The notes beneath the pieces were generated by a model. That model ran no database searches, was not told where the DNA came from, and saw only the letters and a list, made by a program, of their open reading frames with translations. Position numbers and translations under genes: made by a program. DNA of 15,905 nucleotides, taken from Novosphingobium sp. UBA6722. GTDB lineage: Bacteria; Pseudomonadota; Alphaproteobacteria; Sphingomonadales; Sphingomonadaceae. The DNA is taken from NCBI GenBank assembly GCA_002454125.1, contig DKII01000009.1, positions 1-15,905 of the forward strand, written 5' to 3'. Shown in pieces: positions 7,201-13,218 of this stretch. The number at the start of each line of letters is the position of its first letter. Position 1 is the stretch's first letter.

Positions 7201-7572
7201 ATGGCCGATTCGCTGATCCTGGAAGTTGCCGATTTCGAGCACGATGTCCTGACCGGGATCTACTCGGAGGAGACCGGTCGCCCGCAGCCGCTGCGCTTCA
7301 CCATCCAGGTGCGGATGAAGGTGGCAGACCGCTACGCGCCCGAAACGCCGCTTTCGGCCAGCAAGAACTATATGGACCTCAAGTTCGCGGCCTCCGAGGC
7401 GCTGCCCAAGGGCGTACACTTCACCCTGATCGAGGCCGTGGCTGATCATGTCTGCGATACGCTGTTCGTGCAGGATGAGCGGGTCGAGGCGGTCACCGTC
7501 AAGATCGTCAAGCTGGCGATCAGCGAGGCGGGCGAGAAGATCGGCATCACCCTGACGCGTGAGCGGCGCTGA
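7201..7572 (+). CDS. folB: Dihydroneopterin aldolase (FolB-type)
   Basis: A 123-residue T-fold enzyme that cleaves 7,8-dihydroneopterin to 6-hydroxymethyl-dihydropterin in folate synthesis. Expected active-site residues can be matched by eye: Glu24 in GIYSEETGRPQPLRF (loop with Gln29), Tyr57 in SKNYMDL, Glu78 in HFTLIEAVADHV, and Lys101 or Lys104 near the C-terminus. The usual DYxxL region is NYMDL here. It starts 9 nt after the methyltransferase stop. It is followed by an overlapping SDR-like fragment, a pairing that recalls alphaproteobacterial folB genes next to pteridine-reductase-like SDR genes. An epimerase-type T-fold activity is also possible. Confidence 0.85.
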   Translation: MADSLILEVADFEHDVLTGIYSEETGRPQPLRFTIQVRMKVADRYAPETPLSASKNYMDLKFAASEALPKGVHFTLIEAVADHVCDTLFVQDERVEAVTVKIVKLAISEAGEKIGITLTRERR

Positions 7573-7904
7573 TGGAACTGATGCGGATCGCAGGCCTGCC
7601 GGACGATCCGCTGGAGGCTGCGGCCGCGTTTCACGGCGAACAGGTTGCCGCAATCCGCGCGGCCACCACAGACCTGCTGCTGGTATTCCCGGCTGCCGAT
7701 CATACCCATCGCGGCTGGCGGTTGGCAGCCGTGCAGATGCTGGCGTGGGCCAAGGCGCCGCTGCGGGTCAACGCCGTGGCGGGCGGAAGCGAGGCCTCGG
7801 TTGCCGCAGCAGCCGAATATCTCGCCCGCGCACCCGGCCTGACCGGCCAGTTGATTTCGCTAGATGACGCCGGGGCCGGGGCGGTGATAGCATCACGCCC
7901 ATGA
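7572..7904 (+). CDS. Short protein resembling the C-terminal part of an SDR (possible degenerate pteridine reductase)
   Basis: A 110-residue protein that overlaps folB by TGATG and moaA by ATGA, so it is locked into the operon. Residues 65-72 (RVNAVAGG) match the RVNAxAPG motif of short-chain dehydrogenases. Residues 77-98, with YLARAP and TGQLISLD, match the SDR tail that normally ends with TGQ..xVDGG. The first half shows neither the N-terminal glycine-rich NAD(P) motif nor a YxxxK catalytic pair. It therefore looks like an SDR remnant, about 40% of usual length, kept as an intact frame. FolM/PTR1-like SDRs often neighbour folB, so that ancestry is plausible. Alternatively it is a small structural or regulatory Rossmann-like domain. 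Catalysis of the usual SDR kind seems unlikely. Confidence 0.72.
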   Translation: MELMRIAGLPDDPLEAAAAFHGEQVAAIRAATTDLLLVFPAADHTHRGWRLAAVQMLAWAKAPLRVNAVAGGSEASVAAAAEYLARAPGLTGQLISLDDAGAGAVIASRP

Positions 7905-8893
7905 CCCTGATTGATCAGTTCCAGCGCCGGATCTCCTACCTGCGCCTCTCGGTGACGGACCGCTGCGACCTGCGCTGCGCCTATTGCATGCCCGAACGGC
8001 AGACCTTCCTGCCGCGCAAGGACGTGCTGAGCCTGGAAGAGCTGCACAAGCTGGCGCTTGGTTTCATCGCGCGCGGCATCACCAAGCTGCGGCTGACCGG
8101 CGGTGAACCGCTGGTCCGGCGTGACATGATCGAGCTGGTCCAGGCGATTGGGCGCAAGCTGGGGGACGGGCTTGACGAGCTGACCCTGACCACAAACGGC
8201 ACGCGGCTGGCCGAATTCGCCGAACCCCTGTTCGCCGCTGGCATGCGCCGCGTGAACGTCTCGCTCGACACCTTGGACCGGCAGGGCTTTGCCCGGCTCG
8301 CCCGGCGCGACAGCCTGCCGCAAGTGCTCGAAGGCATCGCGGCGGCACAGGCGGCCGGGCTGAAGGTCAAGCTCAACACCGTGGCGCTGAAAGGCACCAA
8401 CGAAGATGAAATCCCGGCCCTGATCGAATGGGCCCACGCGCGCGGGCTGGAGCTGACTCTGATCGAGGTCATGCCGCTGGGCGAGGTTGAGGAAGACCGG
8501 TTTGACCAGCACCTCTCGCTTGGCGACGTGCGCGCCGCGCTGGAGCAGCGCTGGACCCTGACGCCCAGCGAGCACCGCACTGGCGGTCCAGCCCGCTATT
8601 TCGATATCGCGGAAACGGGCGGGCGGATCGGCCTGATCACGCCGCTGACCAATAACTTCTGTGAAGGTTGCAACCGCGTGCGGGTAACGGCGACCGGTCA
8701 GCTCTATCCGTGCCTTGGCGGGGGTGAGCGGGTCGACCTGCGCGCCGCGCTGCGTTCGGATGATCCCGATGCGGCGCTGGCCGAGGCGCTCGACGTGGCG
8801 ATGAAGATCAAGCCGCTGCGCCACGACTTCCGGATCGACGCGCATGGCCAGGCCCCGGCGCTGCCGCGCCACATGTCGATGACGGGCGGCTGA
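7901..8893 (+). CDS. moaA: GTP 3',8-cyclase MoaA
   Basis: A 330-residue radical SAM enzyme that, with MoaC, turns GTP into cyclic pyranopterin monophosphate, the first step of molybdenum cofactor synthesis. The N-terminal SAM cluster motif has Cys22, Cys26 and Cys29 (CDLRCAYC), followed by LTGGEP (65-70). The C-terminal second iron-sulfur cluster is provided by NNFCEGCNRVR and Cys271 (Cys254, Cys257, Cys271). The protein ends MSMTGG; the terminal GG is needed for activity in known MoaA proteins. All key features are intact. It starts by ATGA overlap with the SDR-like gene. No moaC is present in the window. Confidence 0.97.
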   Translation: MTLIDQFQRRISYLRLSVTDRCDLRCAYCMPERQTFLPRKDVLSLEELHKLALGFIARGITKLRLTGGEPLVRRDMIELVQAIGRKLGDGLDELTLTTNGTRLAEFAEPLFAAGMRRVNVSLDTLDRQGFARLARRDSLPQVLEGIAAAQAAGLKVKLNTVALKGTNEDEIPALIEWAHARGLELTLIEVMPLGEVEEDRFDQHLSLGDVRAALEQRWTLTPSEHRTGGPARYFDIAETGGRIGLITPLTNNFCEGCNRVRVTATGQLYPCLGGGERVDLRAALRSDDPDAALAEALDVAMKIKPLRHDFRIDAHGQAPALPRHMSMTGG

Positions 8894-8895
8894 GC

Positions 8896-9132
8896 ATGGC
8901 AAAGCTGGTGTTCCTGGGGCGGCTGGCTGACCTGGCCGGCGCAGCGGAGCGCGAGGTTGCGCCCGGGACGCTCGAAGCGATCCTGGCCGACCTCCCGGTC
9001 GAATTGGCTGTCGCATTGCTCGACGAGAAGGTCCGAATCGCCCGCAATGGCGAGCTGCTGATCAATCCGGGCAGCATCATGGTCGCGGCGGGTGACGAGA
9101 TTGCATTCCTGCCGCCGGTCAGCGGGGGCTGA
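8896..9132 (+). CDS. moaD: Molybdopterin synthase sulfur carrier subunit MoaD
   Basis: A 78-residue ubiquitin-fold protein that carries sulfur as a C-terminal thiocarboxylate to molybdopterin synthase. It ends FLPPVSGG, the required Gly-Gly, with the typical preceding GDEIAFLPP. The length is normal. It lies 2 nt after moaA and 3 nt before moaE, so the three genes are surely cotranscribed. The N-terminal part (FLGRLADLAGAAE) is the standard first strand and helix. Confidence 0.93.
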   Translation: MAKLVFLGRLADLAGAAEREVAPGTLEAILADLPVELAVALLDEKVRIARNGELLINPGSIMVAAGDEIAFLPPVSGG

Positions 9133-9135
9133 GCC

Positions 9136-9579
9136 ATGCTCGACGTGCGCTTGCTGGCCCAGCCGTTCAATCCCGGCGCCTTCGTCGGTCCCTTTACCAA
9201 TGCCCATCCCGGCCTGGGCGGGGTTTGCACCTTTGTGGGCGAAGTGCGCGGCGGTGGCGGTGTCGAAGCGCTGGAGCTCTCGCACTACGAACCGCTGACC
9301 CTGCCGGGGATGCAGGCGCTGGCCGAGACGGCATCGAGCCGATTCGGCCTGATGGGGATGCTGATGCTCCACCGCGTCGGCAAGATGTACCCCGGTGAGC
9401 CGATCGTCTGCGTTTCCGCCGCAGCCGAGCATCGCCGCGCGGCGATCGACGCGGTCGACTTCGCGATGGACCACCTCAAGAGCGATTCGTGGTTCTGGAA
9501 GCGCGAGCTGCGCGGCGGGGTCTGGAGCTGGATCGAACCGCGCGATCAGGATCACGCAGACCTGCGCCGCTGGGGTTAG
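9136..9579 (+). CDS. moaE: Molybdopterin synthase catalytic subunit MoaE
   Basis: A 147-residue cytoplasmic subunit that, with MoaD, adds two sulfurs to precursor Z to form molybdopterin. Visible conserved residues are Arg38 in FVGEVRG, His99-Arg100 in AEHRRAA, and Lys115 and Lys122 in HLKSDSWFWKRE, matching the active-site set of the E. coli enzyme at slightly different numbers. YEPL and VGKMYPGE are also typical. It is the last gene of the plus-strand run. Its stop TAG overlaps the stop of the convergent lipoprotein gene by 4 nt (TTAG, 9576-9579). Confidence 0.95.
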   Translation: MLDVRLLAQPFNPGAFVGPFTNAHPGLGGVCTFVGEVRGGGGVEALELSHYEPLTLPGMQALAETASSRFGLMGMLMLHRVGKMYPGEPIVCVSAAAEHRRAAIDAVDFAMDHLKSDSWFWKRELRGGVWSWIEPRDQDHADLRRWG

Positions 9580-10073
9580 GGCGCCAGGCTCAGCTGTAGC
9601 GCGGCGATGACCTTGTCCTGGGCGGCAACGATGGCATTCGCAGTCTCGCGTGCGGCCTTGGCCTCGCTGGCCGGTTCGCCTTCGATTCGGCTGGCCCCGT
9701 AGATCGCGTCGATGTCGGCCAGCGCCACCATGCCTTCGCTCCGCGCCGTATCGAGTTCAGCGAGCGCGACCATGGCCACTGACCAGGCTTCACTTGCCTT
9801 GGCGGCTCCGGCTGCCGCGCCGACGATTTGGCGGACCCGCCCTTCGCGGGCCTGAAACTTGGCGTCGGCCGCGCGGACGCGGTCCAGCAGCGAATCGATC
9901 TGCCGGGCGACGGCCGGATCGACCGGAGCCGGGGCGGGCGGCGGTGGCGGCGGAGTGAATGTTCCCGTCACCCGTTCGATCGGCCGGCGCGCCAGCGAGG
10001 GGTATTCACCCGGCGTCGAAGCGCAGGCACTCAGCAGGAATGCAAGGGTCAGGCTGGCGGGCAAGCGATTCAT
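9576..10073 (-). CDS. Small putative lipoprotein, function unknown
   Basis: A protein of 165 residues from the ATG at 10073; an in-frame ATG at 10085 would give 169, and neither has a clear Shine-Dalgarno sequence. The N-terminus MNRLPASLTLAFLLSACAS is a signal peptide with a lipobox (LSAC, Cys17), so it should be lipid-anchored. The +2 residue is Ala, suggesting outer-membrane sorting. A flexible linker with six consecutive prolines (FTPPPPPPAPAPVDP) follows. The rest is Ala-rich, charged and probably helical or coiled-coil. I recognise no named family. It stands alone on the reverse strand between moaE and the rplU promoter. Confidence 0.75.
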   Translation of the reverse strand: MNRLPASLTLAFLLSACASTPGEYPSLARRPIERVTGTFTPPPPPPAPAPVDPAVARQIDSLLDRVRAADAKFQAREGRVRQIVGAAAGAAKASEAWSVAMVALAELDTARSEGMVALADIDAIYGASRIEGEPASEAKAARETANAIVAAQDKVIAALQLSLAP

Positions 10074-10135
10074 CGCCCGTGCCATAGCACGCCCGGCAAT
10101 CTGCGCCAGCGGCCAAGAATCCTTGGCCCGGTTGG

Positions 10136-10164
10136 TTGACAGCGCGGGGACCTTGCACTAGTGG
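10136..10164 (+). promoter_or_regulatory. Candidate promoter for rplU-rpmA
   Basis: A perfect -35 box TTGACA (10136-10141) is followed after 17 bp by TAGTGG (10159-10164), a weak -10. The start site would be near 10171, leaving a leader of about 60 nt before rplU. A strong -35 with this spacing fits a highly expressed ribosomal protein operon. The -10 match is poor, so the exact position is uncertain. Confidence 0.5.
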
Positions 10165-10181
10165 CGCACCTTCTTGTGGCC

Positions 10182-10197
10182 CCCCGCACCCGCGGGG
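10182..10197 (+). other. Small GC hairpin in the rplU leader
   Basis: CCCCGC (10182-10187) pairs with GCGGGG (10192-10197) around the loop ACCC. It lies within the predicted leader, about 33 nt before the rplU start, and is followed by an AT-rich stretch (TGCTTTATATACGG). It could stabilise the 5' end of the transcript or take part in autogenous control of L21. No U tract follows directly, so it is not an obvious terminator. Confidence 0.45.
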
Positions 10198-10230
10198 CGG
10201 TTGCTATGCTTTATATACGGAATAGGTCAC

Positions 10231-10590
10231 ATGTTCGCTGTAGTGCGCACTGGCGGCAAGCAATACCGGGTTGCCGCCGGAGACAAGATCGCGGTTGAGA
10301 AGCTGGCTGGTGAAGCCGGTGAAACCATCACGCTTGGTGATGTCCTGCTGGCTGGTGACGGCGGCGAAGTGAAGGATGCCAAGGGCGTCGTCGTTTCGGC
10401 CGAGATCATCGCCCAGGCGAAGAGCGAAAAGGTGATCGTTTTCAAGAAGCGTCGCCGGCACAACTATCGCCGCAAGAACGGCCACCGCCAGCAGATGACC
10501 CTGCTGCGCATCGTGTCGGTCGGTGGCGAAGCCCCGGCTAAGAAGGCTGCCAAGAAGGCCGCCCCCAAGGCCGAAGCGGCCGCTGAATAA
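10231..10590 (+). CDS. rplU: 50S ribosomal protein L21
   Basis: A 119-residue 23S rRNA-binding protein of the large subunit. The start is the ATG at 10231, since MFAVVRTGGKQYRV is the universal L21 N-terminus; an upstream in-frame ATG at 10174 falls in the leader. The RNA-binding segment FKKRRRHNYRRKNGHRQQ (about residues 70-87) is the L21 signature. After the core (about 100 residues) an Ala/Lys-rich tail (PAKKAAKKAAPKAEAAAE) extends the protein, which is common in alphaproteobacteria. It is cotranscribed with rpmA 19 nt downstream. Confidence 0.97.
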   Translation: MFAVVRTGGKQYRVAAGDKIAVEKLAGEAGETITLGDVLLAGDGGEVKDAKGVVVSAEIIAQAKSEKVIVFKKRRRHNYRRKNGHRQQMTLLRIVSVGGEAPAKKAAKKAAPKAEAAAE

Positions 10591-10609
10591 GAATCCGGAG
10601 TAGTTCGAG

Positions 10610-10876
10610 ATGGCACACAAGAAAGCAGGCGGTTCGTCGCGTAACGGTCGTGATTCGGCCGGCCGTCGCCTTGGCGTGAAGAAGTTCGGCGGTCAGGAAG
10701 TGATCGGCGGCAACATCATCATCCGCCAGCGCGGTACCCGCGTGTACCCAGGCGCCAACGTTGGCATGGGCAAGGATCACACCCTGTTCGCGCTGACCGA
10801 AGGCCGCGTCCGCTTCCACGATGGCAAGCTTGGTCGCAAGTACGTGTCGGTCGACATGGCGATTGCCGCCGAATAA
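10610..10876 (+). CDS. rpmA: 50S ribosomal protein L27
   Basis: An 88-residue large-subunit protein whose N-terminus reaches towards the peptidyl transferase centre. MAHKKAGGSSRNGRDS at the start and GNIIIRQRGTRVYPG in the middle are universal L27 features. No N-terminal extension needing cleavage (as in Firmicutes) is present. GGAG precedes the ATG by about 10 nt. It is the second gene of the rplU-rpmA operon and is followed by hairpins and a terminator rather than by obgE. Confidence 0.97.
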   Translation: MAHKKAGGSSRNGRDSAGRRLGVKKFGGQEVIGGNIIIRQRGTRVYPGANVGMGKDHTLFALTEGRVRFHDGKLGRKYVSVDMAIAAE

Positions 10877-10878
10877 CC

Positions 10879-10933
10879 GGACAGTCGATCACGGGCTGTC
10901 CTGACGGGCAGCCCCGCCGAAGCCAGTCTTCGG
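10879..10933 (+). other. Three short inverted repeats after rpmA, two mutually exclusive
   Basis: GGACAG (10879-10884) can pair with CTGTCC (10896-10901). GGGCTG (10893-10898) can instead pair with CAGCCC (10909-10914). The two share bases 10896-10898 and so exclude each other. A third hairpin, CCGAAG (10917-10922) with CTTCGG (10928-10933), follows. All lie in the rpmA 3' region ahead of the real terminator. They may protect the mRNA 3' end; a switching role is speculative. Confidence 0.5.
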
Positions 10934-10939
10934 CCGAAT

Positions 10940-10975
10940 GAGGGAGAGGGGCCCGCCCGTCTCCCTCTTTTCATT
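10940..10975 (+). terminator. Intrinsic terminator of the rplU-rpmA operon
   Basis: GAGGGAGA (10940-10947) pairs perfectly with TCTCCCTC (10960-10967). An inner GGG/CCC pairing extends it after one mismatch. TTTTCATTT follows at 10968-10976. This is a good Rho-independent terminator 63 nt after the rpmA stop. Confidence 0.82.
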
Positions 10976-11084
10976 TCTCCCTCTGCCCAGCGAACCGGGA
11001 AAACACCCGGGCGCAAATGTAATCGCTCCGTCATCGAGTGGCTCTAGGGCCATTGCAGCGGGGCCGGACGAGTGGAGAGTAGGT

Positions 11085-11642
11085 ATGTTCATGCGCAGCG
11101 AACGGCTGTTCCTGCGGCCTGGCTGGCCGGAGGACTGGGAAGAACTGCACGCCCGTGTGGCGGATGAGGCGGTGGTGAAGAACCTCGCCAAGGCGCCTTG
11201 GCCCTATACGGCTGATGATGCCCGCTGGTTTGCCAGCCAGCCGCAGGACCAGCGTCTGCCGCACTTCTTCATCACCCTGCCGACCAGCGCCGAGCCGGCG
11301 CGGCTGATCGGCTGCGTGGGTCTGGCCCAGGATGGCGACGCGGTTGAGCTGGGCTATTGGCTGGGCCGTGAGCATTGGGGCAAGGGCTATGCCAGCGAGG
11401 CAGCCCGTGCGGTGCTCAGCGTTGCGCGAGTGCTGGGCCACAAGCGCCTGGTCGCCGGCCACTTCATCGACAATCCGGCTTCGGGCCGGGTGCTGCGCAA
11501 GGTCGGCTTTCGGCCGACCGGCCAGATCCGCCAGCGTTTCAGCCTGGCGCGGGGGGCGGAAGTTGCCTCGATCGAGCATGAGCTCGACCTGTCGGAGCCA
11601 TGCCGCTGTGACGATGATCCGTCGCTCATGCGGGCGGCATAA
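11085..11642 (+). CDS. GNAT family N-acetyltransferase (RimJ/RimL-like)
   Basis: A 185-residue acetyl-CoA-dependent acyltransferase. The ATG at 11085 is chosen because GGAGAG (11074-11079) lies 5-7 nt upstream; a longer frame from 10938 would run through the rpmA terminator, and the ATG at 11091 is a near alternative. ERLFLRPGWPEDWEEL is the typical start of the RimJ/RimL-like acetyltransferase group. The acetyl-CoA loop is WLGREHWGKGYASEA, followed by NPASGRVLRKVGF, the conserved helix-strand near the end. The substrate (protein N-terminus, antibiotic or small amine) cannot be told. It follows the ribosomal operon but has its own leader, and ends at a strong hairpin shared with the convergent gene. 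Confidence 0.9.
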   Translation: MFMRSERLFLRPGWPEDWEELHARVADEAVVKNLAKAPWPYTADDARWFASQPQDQRLPHFFITLPTSAEPARLIGCVGLAQDGDAVELGYWLGREHWGKGYASEAARAVLSVARVLGHKRLVAGHFIDNPASGRVLRKVGFRPTGQIRQRFSLARGAEVASIEHELDLSEPCRCDDDPSLMRAA

Positions 11643-11643
11643 G

Positions 11644-11680
11644 AAAAACCTCCCCAAGCCGGGCTTGGGGAGGTTCCTTC
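11644..11680. terminator. Bidirectional terminator between convergent genes
   Basis: A perfect 12-bp stem, AACCTCCCCAAG (11647-11658) with CTTGGGGAGGTT (11664-11675), has loop CCGGG. Five A residues before it (11644-11648) give a good U tract on the minus strand, so it clearly serves the reverse-strand hydrolase gene. On the plus strand it is followed by TTCCTTCGCTT, a weaker tract, and sits 4 nt after the acetyltransferase stop. Confidence 0.88.
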
Positions 11681-11696
11681 GCTTGAGATCGAACGA

Positions 11697-12590
11697 TCAG
11701 GCCAGCACGGCGTCCTTGAACTCGCTGTCGTGCTTGCCGATCAGCGCGCGGTCGTCGTGGTTCCAGGGGTGGAAGCCCGGCAGGAAGTAGCTGAGCCAGG
11801 CCGGGAAGATCCGGCGCAGCACGCCGGGTGTGCCGACCAGGTACCAGGCCAGCTTGGCCTTGACCTTCCAGCCGCTCAGCCCATCCTGCTTGAGCAGTTC
11901 CAGCGTATCCTGCCAGCGGTTGCGGATGAAGTTGGTGGTGACGATCAGCATCATCAGGCTCTTCACCTTCCAACGCTTGTAACGGGTCCAGTCCTTCGTG
12001 GCATGGAGCCAGGTGTCATAGGCGACGCCCTTGTGCTCGATCTCTTCGATCGCGTGCCAGCGCCACATCGCGGCGGTTTCGGGCTCGGCCCCGGCGAAGT
12101 GCTGCGGGTTGGCCAGGAACTCCTGCGCCATCATCGCGGTATAGTGTTCCAGCGCCATGGTGACGGCGAGGTTTAGGATCGCCGGACGGTCCTTGGTCAG
12201 TTCGAGGTTCGCGGCAACGCGCTGATCGATCGCATCAAGGTCATACCCGGCATCGACCGCGGCGCGGTTGAAGGCGATGTGTTCGCGGGTGTGATTGATT
12301 TCCTGCTTCACGAAAGCGCGGATCTCAGCCTCCAGCTTGGGGCCGGCGCCTTCGCGGTGGGCCTTCACGGCTTCGATGAAGAAGGCTTCACCGCGCGGGA
12401 AGGTGGCCGACAGGGCATTGTGCCAACCCGTGGCGATCGGATCGTTGTTCAGCCACCAGCGGCCCGGCTTGTTCTGCCGGCCAAAGCGCTGGTCGCGCAC
12501 CGTGATGGTGAGGTCTGCGGGGGTAGGACCGGCCTTGCTCATCGTGGCGGCGGGTTCTACGTCGAGGGGGAACTTGGTGGGGGCGTTCAT
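11697..12590 (-). CDS. Predicted metal-dependent hydrolase, PF10118/COG3687 family (ferritin-like)
   Basis: A 297-residue helical protein. Repeated acid/histidine motifs suggest a di-metal site of ferritin-like type: Glu68 and Glu73 (RGEAFFIEAV), Glu97 and His100 (QEINHTREH), Glu148 and His149 (MALEHYTAMM), and HAIEEIEHKGVAYD (179-192) with Glu182, Glu183, Glu185 and His186. This order is that of the family annotated as 'metal-dependent hydrolase'. The activity is not known, and an oxygen-using di-iron role is possible. The C-terminal part has hydrophobic stretches (LMMLIVTTNFI, SYFLPGFHPW). A TetR gene lies divergently 28 bp from its start, so it is probably that regulator's target. An alternative start at 12542 would shorten it by 16 residues. 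Confidence 0.85.
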   Translation of the reverse strand: MNAPTKFPLDVEPAATMSKAGPTPADLTITVRDQRFGRQNKPGRWWLNNDPIATGWHNALSATFPRGEAFFIEAVKAHREGAGPKLEAEIRAFVKQEINHTREHIAFNRAAVDAGYDLDAIDQRVAANLELTKDRPAILNLAVTMALEHYTAMMAQEFLANPQHFAGAEPETAAMWRWHAIEEIEHKGVAYDTWLHATKDWTRYKRWKVKSLMMLIVTTNFIRNRWQDTLELLKQDGLSGWKVKAKLAWYLVGTPGVLRRIFPAWLSYFLPGFHPWNHDDRALIGKHDSEFKDAVLA

Positions 12591-12594
12591 GGCG

Positions 12595-12624
12595 CCTAAT
12601 TAGGATTAACTGACACTCATGTCA
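12595..12624. promoter_or_regulatory. Candidate TetR operator region (two palindromes)
   Basis: The 28-bp gap between the divergent start codons holds CCTAATTAGG (12595-12604), a perfect 10-bp palindrome. Beside it TGACA-CTCA-TGTCA (12611-12624) is an inverted repeat with 5-bp arms that runs through the tetR start codon. Either could be the operator. The second covers the candidate -35 box of the reverse gene, so binding there would repress both genes. The link to the adjacent regulator is inferred from position only. Confidence 0.55.
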
Positions 12625-12625
12625 A
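12597..12625 (-). promoter_or_regulatory. Candidate promoter of the PF10118 gene, near-leaderless
   Basis: On the minus strand a consensus -35 TTGACA (12620-12625) is followed after 17 bp by TAATTA (12597-12602), a poor match to TATAAT but fully AT. Transcription would begin close to 12590, the A of the start codon, giving a leaderless or near-leaderless mRNA. The -35 box overlaps an inverted repeat and the first codons of the divergent tetR-type gene. Confidence 0.45.
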
Positions 12626-13218
12626 TAAGGAAACGCCTGAGCCAGGAAGAAAGCCGCACCGTGGCGCTGGAAGCCGCGCGCGCCCTGTTGATCGAGCTTG
12701 GCCCGCAGGCCGTAACGCTGAAGGCCGTGGCGGCGCGAATCGGCCGGACCCATGCCAACCTGCTGCACCACTTCGGCTCGGCCGCCGGACTGCAGAAAGC
12801 GCTGGCCGAACACCTGGCGATCACGATCTGCGCGACGATCGAGGAAGCCGTCCTTGCCAGCCGCAAGGGCGAGGGCAGCCCGCGCGAGGTGGTCGACCTG
12901 ACCTTCGATGCCTTCGACAAGGAAGGCGGCGGCGCGCTCGCCACCTGGATGCTGATGAACGGCAACGAGGACGCGCTCGATCCCTTGCTGGCAGTGATTC
13001 ACGAGCTGGTCGATGATCTGGGCGAGCACGAGGGCGGCAAGATGCACGATGTCACCCATGCGCTGTGCCTGATGGCGCTAGGCGATGCCTTGATGGGCGG
13101 GCCGCTGGCCGATTCGCTGGGCCTCAAGCGCACCGCCGCGCGCGACATTGCCGAGAAGATGCTGATTGACGGCGCCATCGCCGCCGGGATCGTGGTGCCG
13201 GGTCAGCCTTCCAGCTGA
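12619..13218 (+). CDS. TetR/AcrR family transcriptional regulator
   Basis: A 199-residue DNA-binding repressor-type protein. The N-terminal helix-turn-helix (about residues 33-52) reads VTLKAVAARIGRTHANLLHHF, close to the TetR consensus; the usual Y of the turn region is replaced by NLLHHF. The ligand domain follows (residues 60-199) with no recognisable ligand signature. It lies head-to-head with the PF10118 gene, the standard arrangement for a TetR repressor and its target. Its 3' end overlaps ygfZ, on the other strand, by 16 nt. The Shine-Dalgarno-like AGGA is 13 nt from the ATG, so initiation may be weak. Confidence 0.9.
   Translation: MSIRKRLSQEESRTVALEAARALLIELGPQAVTLKAVAARIGRTHANLLHHFGSAAGLQKALAEHLAITICATIEEAVLASRKGEGSPREVVDLTFDAFDKEGGGALATWMLMNGNEDALDPLLAVIHELVDDLGEHEGGKMHDVTHALCLMALGDALMGGPLADSLGLKRTAARDIAEKMLIDGAIAAGIVVPGQPSS

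Noticed and set aside
9898..9958. The proline-rich, GGC-rich stretch was considered as a repeat or frameshift site.
   Set aside because: It reads as a continuous PPPPPPAPAP linker of the lipoprotein without frame disruption.
10938..11084. An upstream start adding 49 residues to the GNAT protein.
   Set aside because: The extension begins in the rpmA terminator, has no family similarity, and a good GGAG site precedes the ATG at 11085.
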